A stretch of 11,699 nt of DNA from Ardenticatenales bacterium (GTDB lineage Bacteria; Chloroflexota; Anaerolineae; Ardenticatenales; Ardenticatenaceae): the NCBI GenBank assembly GCA_013812995.1, contig JACCSL010000171.1:1-11699 (forward strand), read 5' to 3'. The position numbers and the translations under genes are program-made. Below the pieces are notes generated by a model that made no database searches, was not told where the DNA came from, and was given only the letters and a program-made list of their open reading frames with translations. Of this stretch, positions 1-6,400 are shown one piece after another (within the stretch, counting starts at the first letter, position 1; every line of letters begins with the position of its first letter).

Positions 1-438
1 CCGCTTTACAGGGCCATCGTTCGACGCGGTCCAGGTGCCCATCTTGTACCAGGAGGTCCACTGCTCCCCAAAGCGCACCTGCATCTCGATGTCGAGCCAC
101 GTCCCTGTGGGTGTCTGCGCGTTCCATGAGGCAATCGCCTCCTCGAACGCAAGAATATCGATCACGGGACTGGTGGCTTCTCCGAAACGGCCACCGTTAG
201 GGAGCACCGGAGCATCCGCTGCCAGAGCAAGATTACCATCGGCAGTAACCCTGGTGCCGCTATGGCTCCAGCTGCTAAAGGCCGAATCCCTGGCCCGCCA
301 CCGAATGGTGCGGGGCAGCGTCTCGGCGGCCACTTCGGGGGCCTGGGGTGCAGGGGGGGCTCCCGTGCTGGGGGTGGCGAGGAACAGGGCTAAAAGGATG
401 GTGAGCAGGAGGCTCGCCATCCATATCGGTCGTACCAT
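1..438 (-). CDS. Secreted protein, N-terminal part; resembles the N-terminal region of C39-like peptidases
   Basis: The gene runs off the left edge; 146 codons are present and no stop is reached. It begins MVRPIWMASLLLTILLALFL, a typical signal peptide with a hydrophobic core at residues 8-21 and a small-residue region (ATPSTGA) after it, so the product is exported. Residues about 85-146 hold SPVIDILAFEEAIASWNAQ, then TPTGTWLDIEMQVRFG and WTSWYKMGTWT. From memory this pattern (a Ser-Trp-Asn motif, then Pro-x-Gly-Thr-Trp, then a Trp-rich strand) occurs in front of C39-like peptidase domains in secreted proteins; the peptidase domain itself would lie outside the window. The start is well supported: AGGAGG lies six bases upstream, inside the last codons of the preceding C39/TPR gene, and only three bases separate that gene's stop from this ATG. 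The two genes are therefore translationally coupled and probably work together at the cell surface. The peptidase assignment is an inference. Confidence 0.72.
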   Translation of the reverse strand, partial: MVRPIWMASLLLTILLALFLATPSTGAPPAPQAPEVAAETLPRTIRWRARDSAFSSWSHSGTRVTADGNLALAADAPVLPNGGRFGEATSPVIDILAFEEAIASWNAQTPTGTWLDIEMQVRFGEQWTSWYKMGTWTASNDGPVKR

Positions 439-441
439 CTC

Positions 442-1869
442 TTAACCTCCTAGCTCTTGCAATAAGAGCGATGCCGGGGCGAAACGCGGATTGTCGGCCA
501 GGGAGCGCTTCAACTCTTGTAATGCTTCTTCCGGACGTCCCAAGGCACGGAGCGCCACGGCACGATGATAGCGAAGATCCTCGCTTTTGCCCATTTGCAA
601 GAGCGTTTTCTCCGTCGCCGCCAGCAGATCCTCGTAGCGTTCCATCTTGCCGAGCGCCTCGAAGTAGCCGTAGCGATACCAGAGATAGCGCCAGGGGAGG
701 GTCTTCGTCGCCAATGCCTGCTCGAAGGCCACAACCGCCTCCTCTGGCCGATCCTGATGGAGCAGGGCCTCACCCAACCCCCACCACGCATAGCCGTCCG
801 CCGGATTGGCATCGACCTGGGCCTGGCTGTTCACGCGCAGCCCTTCGTACATCGCTGCCGGATTCCACCGATCACCAAGGATCTGCCGCAGCTCCGTTGC
901 CTGCTCGGCGTGGTAGGGAACCACATATTTATTATTGAAGGGCTTCCAGTCGCGCAGAAACTCATTGTAAGAGCGCCCAAGGTTGGCCCCGTAGAAGGAA
1001 TCATTGTAGATAATGACCTCGCGACTCTGGTCATAGCCGCGCAGGGCGCGGAAGTGACCCATCCCCCCATCGTAGGACATCCATTCCTCGGTGAGCACTG
1101 GGAAGCCAGCCGCCAGCAGCTGCTGCATCAGGGCAATATCCCCATTGACACCCACAAACGCCTCCAGCCCTACCTCTCGAATGGAGCTAGCCACTTCCTC
1201 GGCGGTGACATTCACATCGCTGGCGTTGGGTTTTTGGATCGCCGCCATATCGAACTGCGAGCGTGTGATGCCAAGTGCACTCAGGCCCATACTTGTTGCA
1301 GAGGGGGCGCAGTTATTGATTCTCTGGTAGGTATGTGCCATCTCCAGCGCGATGCGGGGCGGCAACGCCAGTGCCGTGGCGGTAGCGGGAGGAATGGCGA
1401 GTGCCACTGCTGTGGTCGTGGCCCGCATGGAGGCAATCCGCGCCTCACCTACAGGGATGCGAAGAATCGCATCTGCCTGGAGATTGCGCGCATCATCCAG
1501 ATTGTTGTAGACCAGCAGCTCTTCCACGGTGACGCCGTAGACCCCTGCGATCTGTCCCAGCGTGTCCCCCGACTTTACGGTGTAGCTGAGTTCCGCGTTG
1601 GGATCGGGGCTAGGTGTTGGCGTGACTGTGGGCTCCTGCGTGGGGGAGGGTCGTGGTCGCGTCGCTGTGGGTTCCCGAGTGGCGGTCAGGGTTGCCGTCA
1701 CTGTCGCTGTCGGGGACGGGCGCTGCGTGGCACGCTCTGCCAGGGCTGGGGCAGTGAATTCCTCCTCCTCAAGAGCGGATGCCTGGGAGGTAGGCGTGCA
1801 TCCTGTTATCGAGAGCAGGAGTAGAAGAACTAGAAATAGATAGGAAGTCTGTCGATAGAACAATGTCAT
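442..1869 (-). CDS. Lipoprotein with LysM, C39-like cysteine peptidase and TPR domains
   Basis: This 475-residue protein starts with a lipoprotein signal: a hydrophobic run at residues 10-22 and lipobox ITGC with Cys24 as the lipidated residue. Residues 45-92 are a Thr/Pro/Ala-rich linker. A LysM domain for peptidoglycan binding follows at about 95-140 (YTVKSGDTLGQIAGVYGV). A second low-complexity linker leads to a C39-like papain-fold domain at about 180-320, with probable catalytic Cys187 (NNCAPSA), His272 (GGMGHFRALRGYD) and Asp290 or Asn289 (YNDSFYG). TPR-like helical repeats fill about 355-470 (PADGYAWWGLGEALLHQ, RYHRAVALRALGRPEEAL). The family predicts a surface-anchored cell-wall-associated hydrolase; the substrate is unknown. 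In place of the usual NNCGP the motif reads NNCAP, but the nucleophile is kept. The gene starts an operon-like pair with the downstream secreted protein. Its ATG has only a weak AGG upstream. No hairpin terminator is seen in the 98-base gap before it. Confidence 0.87.
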   Translation of the reverse strand: MTLFYRQTSYLFLVLLLLLSITGCTPTSQASALEEEEFTAPALAERATQRPSPTATVTATLTATREPTATRPRPSPTQEPTVTPTPSPDPNAELSYTVKSGDTLGQIAGVYGVTVEELLVYNNLDDARNLQADAILRIPVGEARIASMRATTTAVALAIPPATATALALPPRIALEMAHTYQRINNCAPSATSMGLSALGITRSQFDMAAIQKPNASDVNVTAEEVASSIREVGLEAFVGVNGDIALMQQLLAAGFPVLTEEWMSYDGGMGHFRALRGYDQSREVIIYNDSFYGANLGRSYNEFLRDWKPFNNKYVVPYHAEQATELRQILGDRWNPAAMYEGLRVNSQAQVDANPADGYAWWGLGEALLHQDRPEEAVVAFEQALATKTLPWRYLWYRYGYFEALGKMERYEDLLAATEKTLLQMGKSEDLRYHRAVALRALGRPEEALQELKRSLADNPRFAPASLLLQELGG

Positions 1870-1967
1870 GGCGACCTATGAATCCTCTGTTACCGATCAT
1901 CTTTTCAACCGTGTCCTACAGCAACAAGCGCGCCACTAGGGCACCTCGTGCTGCCACTTTCAAACAA

Positions 1968-2534
1968 TTATAGTGACACTGGGCGTGGACTCGTGAGATC
2001 GAGCCATATCTGATACATCGTTGTCTGGTAAACCGTATTCGTGGTATAGCCTGCTCGCTCAGCGAGGTCGATCATGGGCTTGTTATCGCTTTGCGTCTCA
2101 ACCAGCATCCAGTGCTGGCCCAACTCGCTTGCAGCGCGGGCCAACTCCTGGAAGAGCCGCCTACCAATGCCATGGCCCTGGTAGGCGTCATTCACGACAA
2201 TGGCCATCTCCACCGACTGGCTACGCTCTGGCGAGGGAGCGAAGCGGGCCACCCCGACCAACTGATCCGGCTCGACCTGGCGGGCTGCCACGAGAGCGAG
2301 GCTCAGGCGATAGTCCAGGGTAGCGAGCTTGCGCGCCTCATTATCGGAAAGGATAGGGCGATGGGCAAAGAAACGTCGGTAGATACTCTCCGGGCTCAGA
2401 CGGCTGTGTAATTCCTGGAGTCGTGCGGCATCGGCGGGGAGGATGGGTCGAATCAGAATTTCCTCGCCCTGCTGACTCTCGAAGCTCATGACCAGATGGT
2501 GAGGGTACCCATTGGGAAGCTGCTCCTCGTTCAT
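1968..2534 (-). CDS. GNAT family N-acetyltransferase
   Basis: The 188-residue product is a single GNAT domain. An N-terminal strand and helix (ILIRPILPADAARLQELH, residues 26-43) lead to LSPESIYRRFF at 46-56. This form is typical of the acetyltransferases related to the C-terminal domain of protein lysine acetyltransferases (Pat type). Motif A, which binds acetyl-CoA pyrophosphate, is at about 108-124 (VEMAIVVNDAYQGHGIG). The C-terminal part (ETQSDNKPMIDLAERAGY) is the usual motif B region. I chose the ATG at 2534 because it overlaps the stop of the upstream M20 peptidase gene (TAATG) with GGGAGG just before it. A longer reading frame to 2669 exists but lies entirely inside the peptidase gene and has no acetyltransferase-like sequence. 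The gene is coupled to the peptidase and is probably transcribed from the promoter at 3721-3749. The acceptor substrate cannot be told from the sequence. Confidence 0.9.
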   Translation of the reverse strand: MNEEQLPNGYPHHLVMSFESQQGEEILIRPILPADAARLQELHSRLSPESIYRRFFAHRPILSDNEARKLATLDYRLSLALVAARQVEPDQLVGVARFAPSPERSQSVEMAIVVNDAYQGHGIGRRLFQELARAASELGQHWMLVETQSDNKPMIDLAERAGYTTNTVYQTTMYQIWLDLTSPRPVSL

Positions 2535-3697
2535 TATCCTCCCCCGGCAATGATCTCCAGGGCCGCTACGATCACAAGATAGACATGCTGCACCCCATTT
2601 TTCAAGGGGCCTAGCTCTACATATTCGTCCAGGCGATGGGCGTTGTGGCCCACGGTCAGGCCAATACAAACAGCCGGAAGGCCCAGTGCCAGGGGCACAT
2701 TCGCATCGGTGCTGGCCGCGCGCAGCGACGGGGGCGGCTCCTCCAGCCAGGCCAGCGATTCCACCGCCGCCCCCACCAGGGGATGCGTGGGAGAAATTCC
2801 CCCGGCTGGCCGGTCGCCCATCGACTTGCTGGTGACCGTGACGCCGGACCGCCTTGCCTGTGCCACAAGTCTATCCACCTGCGCCTCCAGCCGTTGCAGC
2901 GCGGTCGGCTCCTCGGAGCGCATGTCGAGCAGGGCAGAGGCCCGCGCTGCAATCGTGTTGATGCTGGTCCCTCCCTCGATCACGCCCAGATTGAAGCTGG
3001 TGCGCGGCTCCTCCGGGACGGTCAGGGCCGCGATGGCCCCGCCAAGGCGGCACAACTCGTGGATGGCGCTGGGTGTTCCAAAGTCGCTCCAGGCATGACC
3101 CCCCGCTGTCTCCACGATCAGTTGTCGTCGTTTCACCCCGATGCCCCGGTGGATAATCGTTCCATACGCGCCGCCCTCCAGCACGATCACCGCCCCGAGT
3201 TGCTTCTCCAGCCGGCGCACGACAGTCCACATGCCATTCAGGTTGCCTAAACCCTCTTCGCCCACATTGGCGGCCAGCCAGATGTCGCGGCGGAGCGGTT
3301 GCGCCCGTAGCTGCTTTGCCAGGGTAAGCAGCCCCGCCACGGCTAGGCTATTGTCGCCAATCCCTGGCCCATAGAGGCGCTGCCCCTGCCGCCGGACAGA
3401 TAGATCTGTCTCGGCGGAAAAAACCGTGTCGAGATGCGCTGTCAGAAGAAGCCCCGGCCCACGCTGCTGGCCGGGCAGGCGCGCGGTGACATTCCCGGCC
3501 TCGTCCATCATCAGGTCGGAGACCCCCAGGGCCTCCAACCGCTCTCGCACGTAGATAGCCCGCGCCTTCTCCGAGAAGGTCGGCGCGGGGATTTGTTGGA
3601 TCGTGATGGTGTCCTGCTCTGTCTCGGCAGCGATTCCACCGAGATGCGAGCAGGCGGCTTGAATGGATGGTTGATTCCACAGGCGCGAAAAGGACAT
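2534..3697 (-). CDS. M20 family zinc metallopeptidase (peptidase T-like)
   Basis: This 387-residue cytoplasmic hydrolase carries the M20 di-zinc site in order: TAHLDTVF (His88, Asp90), GPGIGDNS (bridging Asp115), ANVGEEGLG (general base Glu147 and ligand Glu148), LEGG (Glu174) and a C-terminal GHNAHRLDEY (His354). The insert between about 188 and 300 is the dimerisation or lid domain (GVKRRQLIVETAGGHAWSDF to LLDMRSEE). Members cleave small peptides or remove acyl groups from amino acids; the exact substrate is unknown. I start at 3697 because AAGGAG lies five bases upstream. The ATG at 3730 is rejected because it falls between the -35 and -10 boxes of the predicted promoter and has no ribosome site. 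The gene is first in a unit with the GNAT acetyltransferase (1-base overlap), and an acyl-transfer/deacylation partnership is possible but unproven. Confidence 0.92.
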   Translation of the reverse strand: MSFSRLWNQPSIQAACSHLGGIAAETEQDTITIQQIPAPTFSEKARAIYVRERLEALGVSDLMMDEAGNVTARLPGQQRGPGLLLTAHLDTVFSAETDLSVRRQGQRLYGPGIGDNSLAVAGLLTLAKQLRAQPLRRDIWLAANVGEEGLGNLNGMWTVVRRLEKQLGAVIVLEGGAYGTIIHRGIGVKRRQLIVETAGGHAWSDFGTPSAIHELCRLGGAIAALTVPEEPRTSFNLGVIEGGTSINTIAARASALLDMRSEEPTALQRLEAQVDRLVAQARRSGVTVTSKSMGDRPAGGISPTHPLVGAAVESLAWLEEPPPSLRAASTDANVPLALGLPAVCIGLTVGHNAHRLDEYVELGPLKNGVQHVYLVIVAALEIIAGGG

Positions 3698-3720
3698 GAT
3701 TTCTCCTTGCTCCCCGCACA

Positions 3721-3749
3721 AGTATGGCAATGCTCCCTGATCACGTCAA
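3721..3749 (-). promoter_or_regulatory. Sigma-70-type promoter for the M20 peptidase-GNAT unit
   Basis: Read on the minus strand there is TTGACG (3749-3744), a spacer of exactly 17 bases, and CATACT (3726-3721). The first box matches five of six and the second four of six consensus positions. Transcription would begin near 3713, giving a leader of about 16 bases with the AAGGAG site just before the ATG at 3697. It lies between the terminator of the mtnA-like unit and the peptidase gene, where a promoter is expected. Confidence 0.7.
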
Positions 3750-3769
3750 CCTATGGCTACTGCACTCCG

Positions 3770-3803
3770 AAAAAGCAGAGGCCCGGCGCTCTTGCGTCGG
3801 ACC
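3770..3803 (-). terminator. Rho-independent terminator of the mtnA-like/HHE unit
   Basis: On the minus strand, GGTCCGACGC and GCGCCGGGCC (3803-3794 and 3789-3780) pair around an AAGA loop to give a 10-position stem with one G-T pair and one A-C mismatch. Six bases after the stem comes a run of five T (3774-3770). It starts 27 bases after the hemerythrin-like gene and just before the next promoter, so it cleanly separates two transcription units. Confidence 0.72.
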
Positions 3804-3829
3804 TCCATCTTTTGCGCGGGATGCCAGGG

Positions 3830-4288
3830 TTAGGGCGAGTGCCTGTGGGCGCGAAATAGCCGGGAGCGGGCTCCCAGTTCCAGCAGTTCAGCGTCTGGGA
3901 GAAGCGCCTGGAGCTGCTGGAAGAATACACGCTCCTCGAATCGGATGTGGTCGTGCAGCCCCTGCGCTATCCGCCTGGCGCGCTCGTAAGGCGCTTCCTG
4001 CTGCTCTACCTCCTGCGCTAACCGCGCAACCTCGTGGCGAAGCCATTCATGCTCCGCGCGGATACGAGTGGCGAGCGCCTGCTCTGTCGCGAGGGGAAGA
4101 AGAATTTCCTCTTCCTCCTGGAAGTGAGCTAGCGCGACCTGATACCAGTCATCCAGGAAAGCCTGGATGACCTCCCCGACGGGCGATGCATGAGGAGTGC
4201 CCTCGACCGCCCAGCGAATCTCGCGCGCGTGGTGCAGCAGGGAGTGGTGCTCCCGCGAGAGCGGCTGGAGAGCAGGGTGGCGCTTCAC
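3830..4288 (-). CDS. Hemerythrin-like HHE cation-binding protein
   Basis: The 152-residue product is a four-helix-bundle HHE domain with the expected di-iron ligand pattern: LSREHHSLLHH (His14/His15), HFQEEEEILLP (His55 and Glu59, an HxxxE pair), AEHEWLRHE (His80) and LHDHIRFEERVFF (His114 and Glu118, a second HxxxE pair). There is no signal peptide or membrane segment, so it should be cytoplasmic. Family members bind O2, NO or peroxide or act in iron handling; which applies here is not visible. The start is a GTG that overlaps the TGA of the upstream isomerase (GTGA). No good ribosome site lies right before it, so translation probably depends on re-initiation after the isomerase. No alternative ATG exists before the first iron ligands. 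A terminator follows 27 bases after the stop. Confidence 0.9.
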   Translation of the reverse strand: MKRHPALQPLSREHHSLLHHAREIRWAVEGTPHASPVGEVIQAFLDDWYQVALAHFQEEEEILLPLATEQALATRIRAEHEWLRHEVARLAQEVEQQEAPYERARRIAQGLHDHIRFEERVFFQQLQALLPDAELLELGARSRLFRAHRHSP

Positions 4289-5337
4289 GCGTCGAAGTAC
4301 GCGGCCATCTCCCCCGGCTCGAAGATACCGCGCTCTGTGATGATCCGGCTGACGAGTCCCGGCGGCGTCACGTCGAAGGCGGGGTAGCGAGCCTGTGCGC
4401 CCTCCACAGCGATACGCTGCCCGCCCTGGAAGAGCACCTCGCGCGAGTTCCGCTCCTCGATGGGAATGTCTTTGCCCGTCGGCGTTGCGGGGTCCGGGCC
4501 ATCGTAGCCCAGCACATAGAAGGGAATGTTGTGGTAGCGCGCCGCGATGGCGTGCTCAAAGGTGCCTACTTTGTTGCAGATGGAGCCATCCAGCGCGATG
4601 CGGTCAGCGGCGGTGACATACTTGGTCACGTTGCCCTCACTCATCAGGTGCGCCGCCATCCCATCGGTTATGACTGTCACGGGGATGTTCATCTCCACGG
4701 CCTGCGAGGCAGTCAGCCTGGCCCCTTGAAGATAGGGGCGCGTCTCGCTGGCAATCAGCTCGATTTCCTTGCCCTGCTCCCTAGCATAGAAGAGCATATA
4801 GTTCAGCGCCGCGCCCGCGAAACAGTGCGTCAGCACCTTGTCCCCGCTCTCCAGCAGGCTCGCTGCGTGGCGACCACACGCGCGGCTCACCTCGTTGCCA
4901 CGCGCGATTTCTCCCTCGACATAGCCTAGAATAGCCTCGAACGCATCCTCGTCCAGCTCGATGGCTTCCAGCCCCGCGACCAGGGCGTGCTCCATCAGCC
5001 AGTGCAGATCGTCGGCGGTGGGGCGCGTGCGCACCAGGCGTTTCGCGGCCTCCTCGACGCAGCCGCGCTGCTCTGCGACGTGCTGGCCGCGACAGCTCTG
5101 CGCCGCCAGCGCCAGGCCCAGCCCGGCCACGTAGGCCAGCGGCGGGCCGCCCTGCACCACCATCTCCTCGATACTCCGCGCTACCCCCTCTACCGTGCCA
5201 TAGCGCTCGTAGCGCGTCTCGAAGGGATACACGCGCCGATCTAGCACGATAACCTCGTGGCTCTCCCGGTCATAAGACAGCGTGTTAAAGCGATCCGAGA
5301 GCAATGCGGGTCGCAGAATATCGGGTTCTTTTGACAT
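4285..5337 (-). CDS. mtnA: MtnA-like sugar-1-phosphate isomerase (IF-2B alpha/beta/delta superfamily), divergent
   Basis: The 350-residue length and the overall motif order fit S-methyl-5-thioribose-1-phosphate isomerase, which opens the ribose ring of MTR-1-P to the ribulose form in methionine salvage. Preserved features are LTHCFAGAAL with the catalytic-type Cys172, ETRPYLQGARLTA at 198-210, ITDGMAAHLM, ADRIALDGSICNKVGT with catalytic-type Asp245, IPFYVLG, IPIEERNSREV and FDVTPPGLVSRIITERG. Several signatures differ from canonical MtnA: the RGAPAIG loop reads VQGGPPLAY (the Arg is replaced by Gln62), HCNAG is HCFAG, and GADRIAxNGD is AADRIALDGS. The fold and sugar-phosphate isomerase activity are likely, but the substrate may be another pentose or deoxypentose 1-phosphate. 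It is coupled to the HHE gene by a GTGA overlap. A probable promoter lies at 5380-5408; the ribosome site (AGAGAAG) is weak. No other methionine-salvage gene is in the window. Confidence 0.85.
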   Translation of the reverse strand: MSKEPDILRPALLSDRFNTLSYDRESHEVIVLDRRVYPFETRYERYGTVEGVARSIEEMVVQGGPPLAYVAGLGLALAAQSCRGQHVAEQRGCVEEAAKRLVRTRPTADDLHWLMEHALVAGLEAIELDEDAFEAILGYVEGEIARGNEVSRACGRHAASLLESGDKVLTHCFAGAALNYMLFYAREQGKEIELIASETRPYLQGARLTASQAVEMNIPVTVITDGMAAHLMSEGNVTKYVTAADRIALDGSICNKVGTFEHAIAARYHNIPFYVLGYDGPDPATPTGKDIPIEERNSREVLFQGGQRIAVEGAQARYPAFDVTPPGLVSRIITERGIFEPGEMAAYFDA

Positions 5338-5379
5338 ACTTCTCTGAAAATCCTTCCCTACAGCGATATCATCTCTGCA

Positions 5380-5408
5380 AGTATGCGCTATTTTCTTTTC
5401 GAGGTGAA
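5380..5408 (-). promoter_or_regulatory. Probable promoter for the mtnA-like/HHE unit
   Basis: On the minus strand TTCACC (5408-5403) is followed by 17 bases and CATACT (5385-5380). The -10 hexamer and the spacing are the same as in the promoter before the M20 peptidase gene; the -35 box matches four of six positions. It begins two bases after the stop of the 99-residue unknown gene and would give a leader of about 36 bases before the isomerase ATG at 5337. Confidence 0.45.
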
Positions 5409-5409
5409 G

Positions 5410-5709
5410 TCAGGTCGCGCTAAGCTCATCGGGGGAGGTTCCCTCCCAGCCTGGCGGATAGCCCATGATGACGCGGTATTCCTCCAGTTGCACCTTGACC
5501 CAGGGCAGGAGGTCGGGATCCTGCGCCATCTCGCGCCAGGTGGCAATCAGGAGATTTTCCAGCTCATCGGCTAACTCTGTGGGGGGCGTAGAAGGCGAGG
5601 TCGTAATCAGATGCTGGGCGCGAATGGCAGGATAAGGCGCGGTATCCAGCAGCGAGGGAGACGTGGTTTTGCTCTGATCTTCGGTCGATCCGTCCGGGGA
5701 GCGAGGCAT
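5410..5709 (-). CDS. Small acidic protein of unknown function
   Basis: I do not recognise this 99-residue protein. Its first 45 residues are rich in Ser, Thr and Pro and look disordered. The rest is acidic and probably helical (ELADELENLLIATWREMAQ at about 46-64, then WVKVQLEEYRVIMGYPPGW). There is no signal peptide, membrane segment or cysteine. It is supported as a gene by AAGGA seven bases before the ATG, by host-like base composition and by fitting between its neighbours on the same strand. It occupies the place downstream of DUF433 where a PIN-like DUF5615 toxin is often found, but it shows none of the acidic active-site pattern of such a toxin. Confidence 0.6.
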   Translation of the reverse strand: MPRSPDGSTEDQSKTTSPSLLDTAPYPAIRAQHLITTSPSTPPTELADELENLLIATWREMAQDPDLLPWVKVQLEEYRVIMGYPPGWEGTSPDELSAT

Positions 5710-5813
5710 AGCAGAATCCTTGTCGAGAGACGATGCGGGGAATGGTAGACGGAGCCGGGGGAAAGACGAAAGAGGGGGAGTTCGTTATAGAGATAGTTGA
5801 AAAATGAAGAGCC

Positions 5814-6038
5814 CTATACCCCAACAATAAACAGCTTGCGGTCGCGGTCCGCAGCAAAGGCGAGACAGGCTTTCAGGTCTTCGTGAGTGAGGTCGGGAAA
5901 ATCTTGCAAGATTTCCTCCTCCGTCATCTCTGATGCCAGATAGTCGAGTACATCGTAAACCGTGATTCGTAAGCCTCGAATGCAAGGTTTTCCACCACCC
6001 TTATCTGGTTCGATAGGGATATAGTCTCGATAGTCCAT
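5814..6038 (-). CDS. DUF433 domain protein (VapB-like antitoxin type)
   Basis: The 74-residue product is a nearly full-length DUF433 domain: DYIPIEPDKGGGKPCIRG, then LRITVYDVLDYLASEMTEEE, ILQDFPDLTHEDLKACLAFA and a short C-terminal ADRDRKLFIV. The GKPCIRGLRITVYDVL block is the family signature and forms a small winged or homeodomain-like DNA-binding fold. DUF433 genes commonly precede a DUF5615 PIN-like toxin gene, with the DUF433 protein as the proposed antitoxin. No such toxin is found here; the 104 bases downstream hold no gene and the next gene encodes an unrelated small protein. AAGGGA lies seven bases before the ATG. The gene follows the glutaredoxin-like gene after 16 bases and is likely co-transcribed with it. 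Confidence 0.88.
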   Translation of the reverse strand: MDYRDYIPIEPDKGGGKPCIRGLRITVYDVLDYLASEMTEEEILQDFPDLTHEDLKACLAFAADRDRKLFIVGV

Positions 6039-6054
6039 GAAATATCCCTTCTTG

Positions 6055-6399
6055 TTATAGGATTTCCAGGAAGCGCAGAATGCCGAACAGCATCCCCGCC
6101 CCTACCAGGATACGCCAACTATTGCCAATTACCCACGCCAGCGGTCCCACACGATAGCCCAACGTCTCCAACTTCGCCTTGAGTTCGCCCACGGATGGCT
6201 CCGTGAGCGTGCTTCCGTCGGGGAAAACAAGTGTCGGAACGCTCTCGTTTCCATTGTTGATGGCGCGGAGCTGCCTAGCACCCTCAGTGTCCTGGCGAAT
6301 GTCGATGTAGCTATACTCGACCTTTGCCCGCGCCAGCAGCCCCTTCATGGGCGGAACGCCTGGGCAGGCAGGGTGACCGTAGAGGAGGATCTTCGTCAT
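6055..6399 (-). CDS. Single-cysteine glutaredoxin/mycoredoxin-like protein with C-terminal membrane segment
   Basis: The 114-residue protein starts with a thioredoxin-fold strand (KILLYGHPACPGVPPMKGLL) in which only the first active-site cysteine is kept: Cys12-Pro-Gly-Val15 in place of CPYC or CPGC. The cis-proline loop ESVPTLVFPDGS (52-63) and the following TLTEPS match mycoredoxin and NrdH-like proteins. Residues about 87-112 (WVIGNSWRILVGAGMLFGIL) form one hydrophobic segment, so the redox domain is probably tethered to the membrane by its C-terminus. A monothiol mechanism with a small thiol, or a non-redox role, follows from the missing second cysteine; this is inference. The ATG is one base after the stop of the restriction nuclease gene and has no clear ribosome site of its own, which fits a gene whose original upstream region was replaced by the restriction-modification islet. 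Confidence 0.83.
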   Translation of the reverse strand: MTKILLYGHPACPGVPPMKGLLARAKVEYSYIDIRQDTEGARQLRAINNGNESVPTLVFPDGSTLTEPSVGELKAKLETLGYRVGPLAWVIGNSWRILVGAGMLFGILRFLEIL

Positions 6400-6400
6400 C

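Noticed and set aside
35..445. Plus-strand open frame at the left edge
   Set aside because: The minus strand there encodes a signal peptide and a coherent secreted protein with a strong ribosome site, so the plus frame is a shadow.
565..1824. Long plus-strand open frame
   Set aside because: It is antisense to the lipoprotein gene, whose minus-strand frame has clear LysM, C39-like and TPR domains; the plus-strand translation is rich in His, Cys and Arg with no domain.
1911..1960. Weak hairpin (GCAC-GAG-GTGC) after the GNAT gene as a terminator
   Set aside because: The stem is short and no T run follows it on the minus strand.
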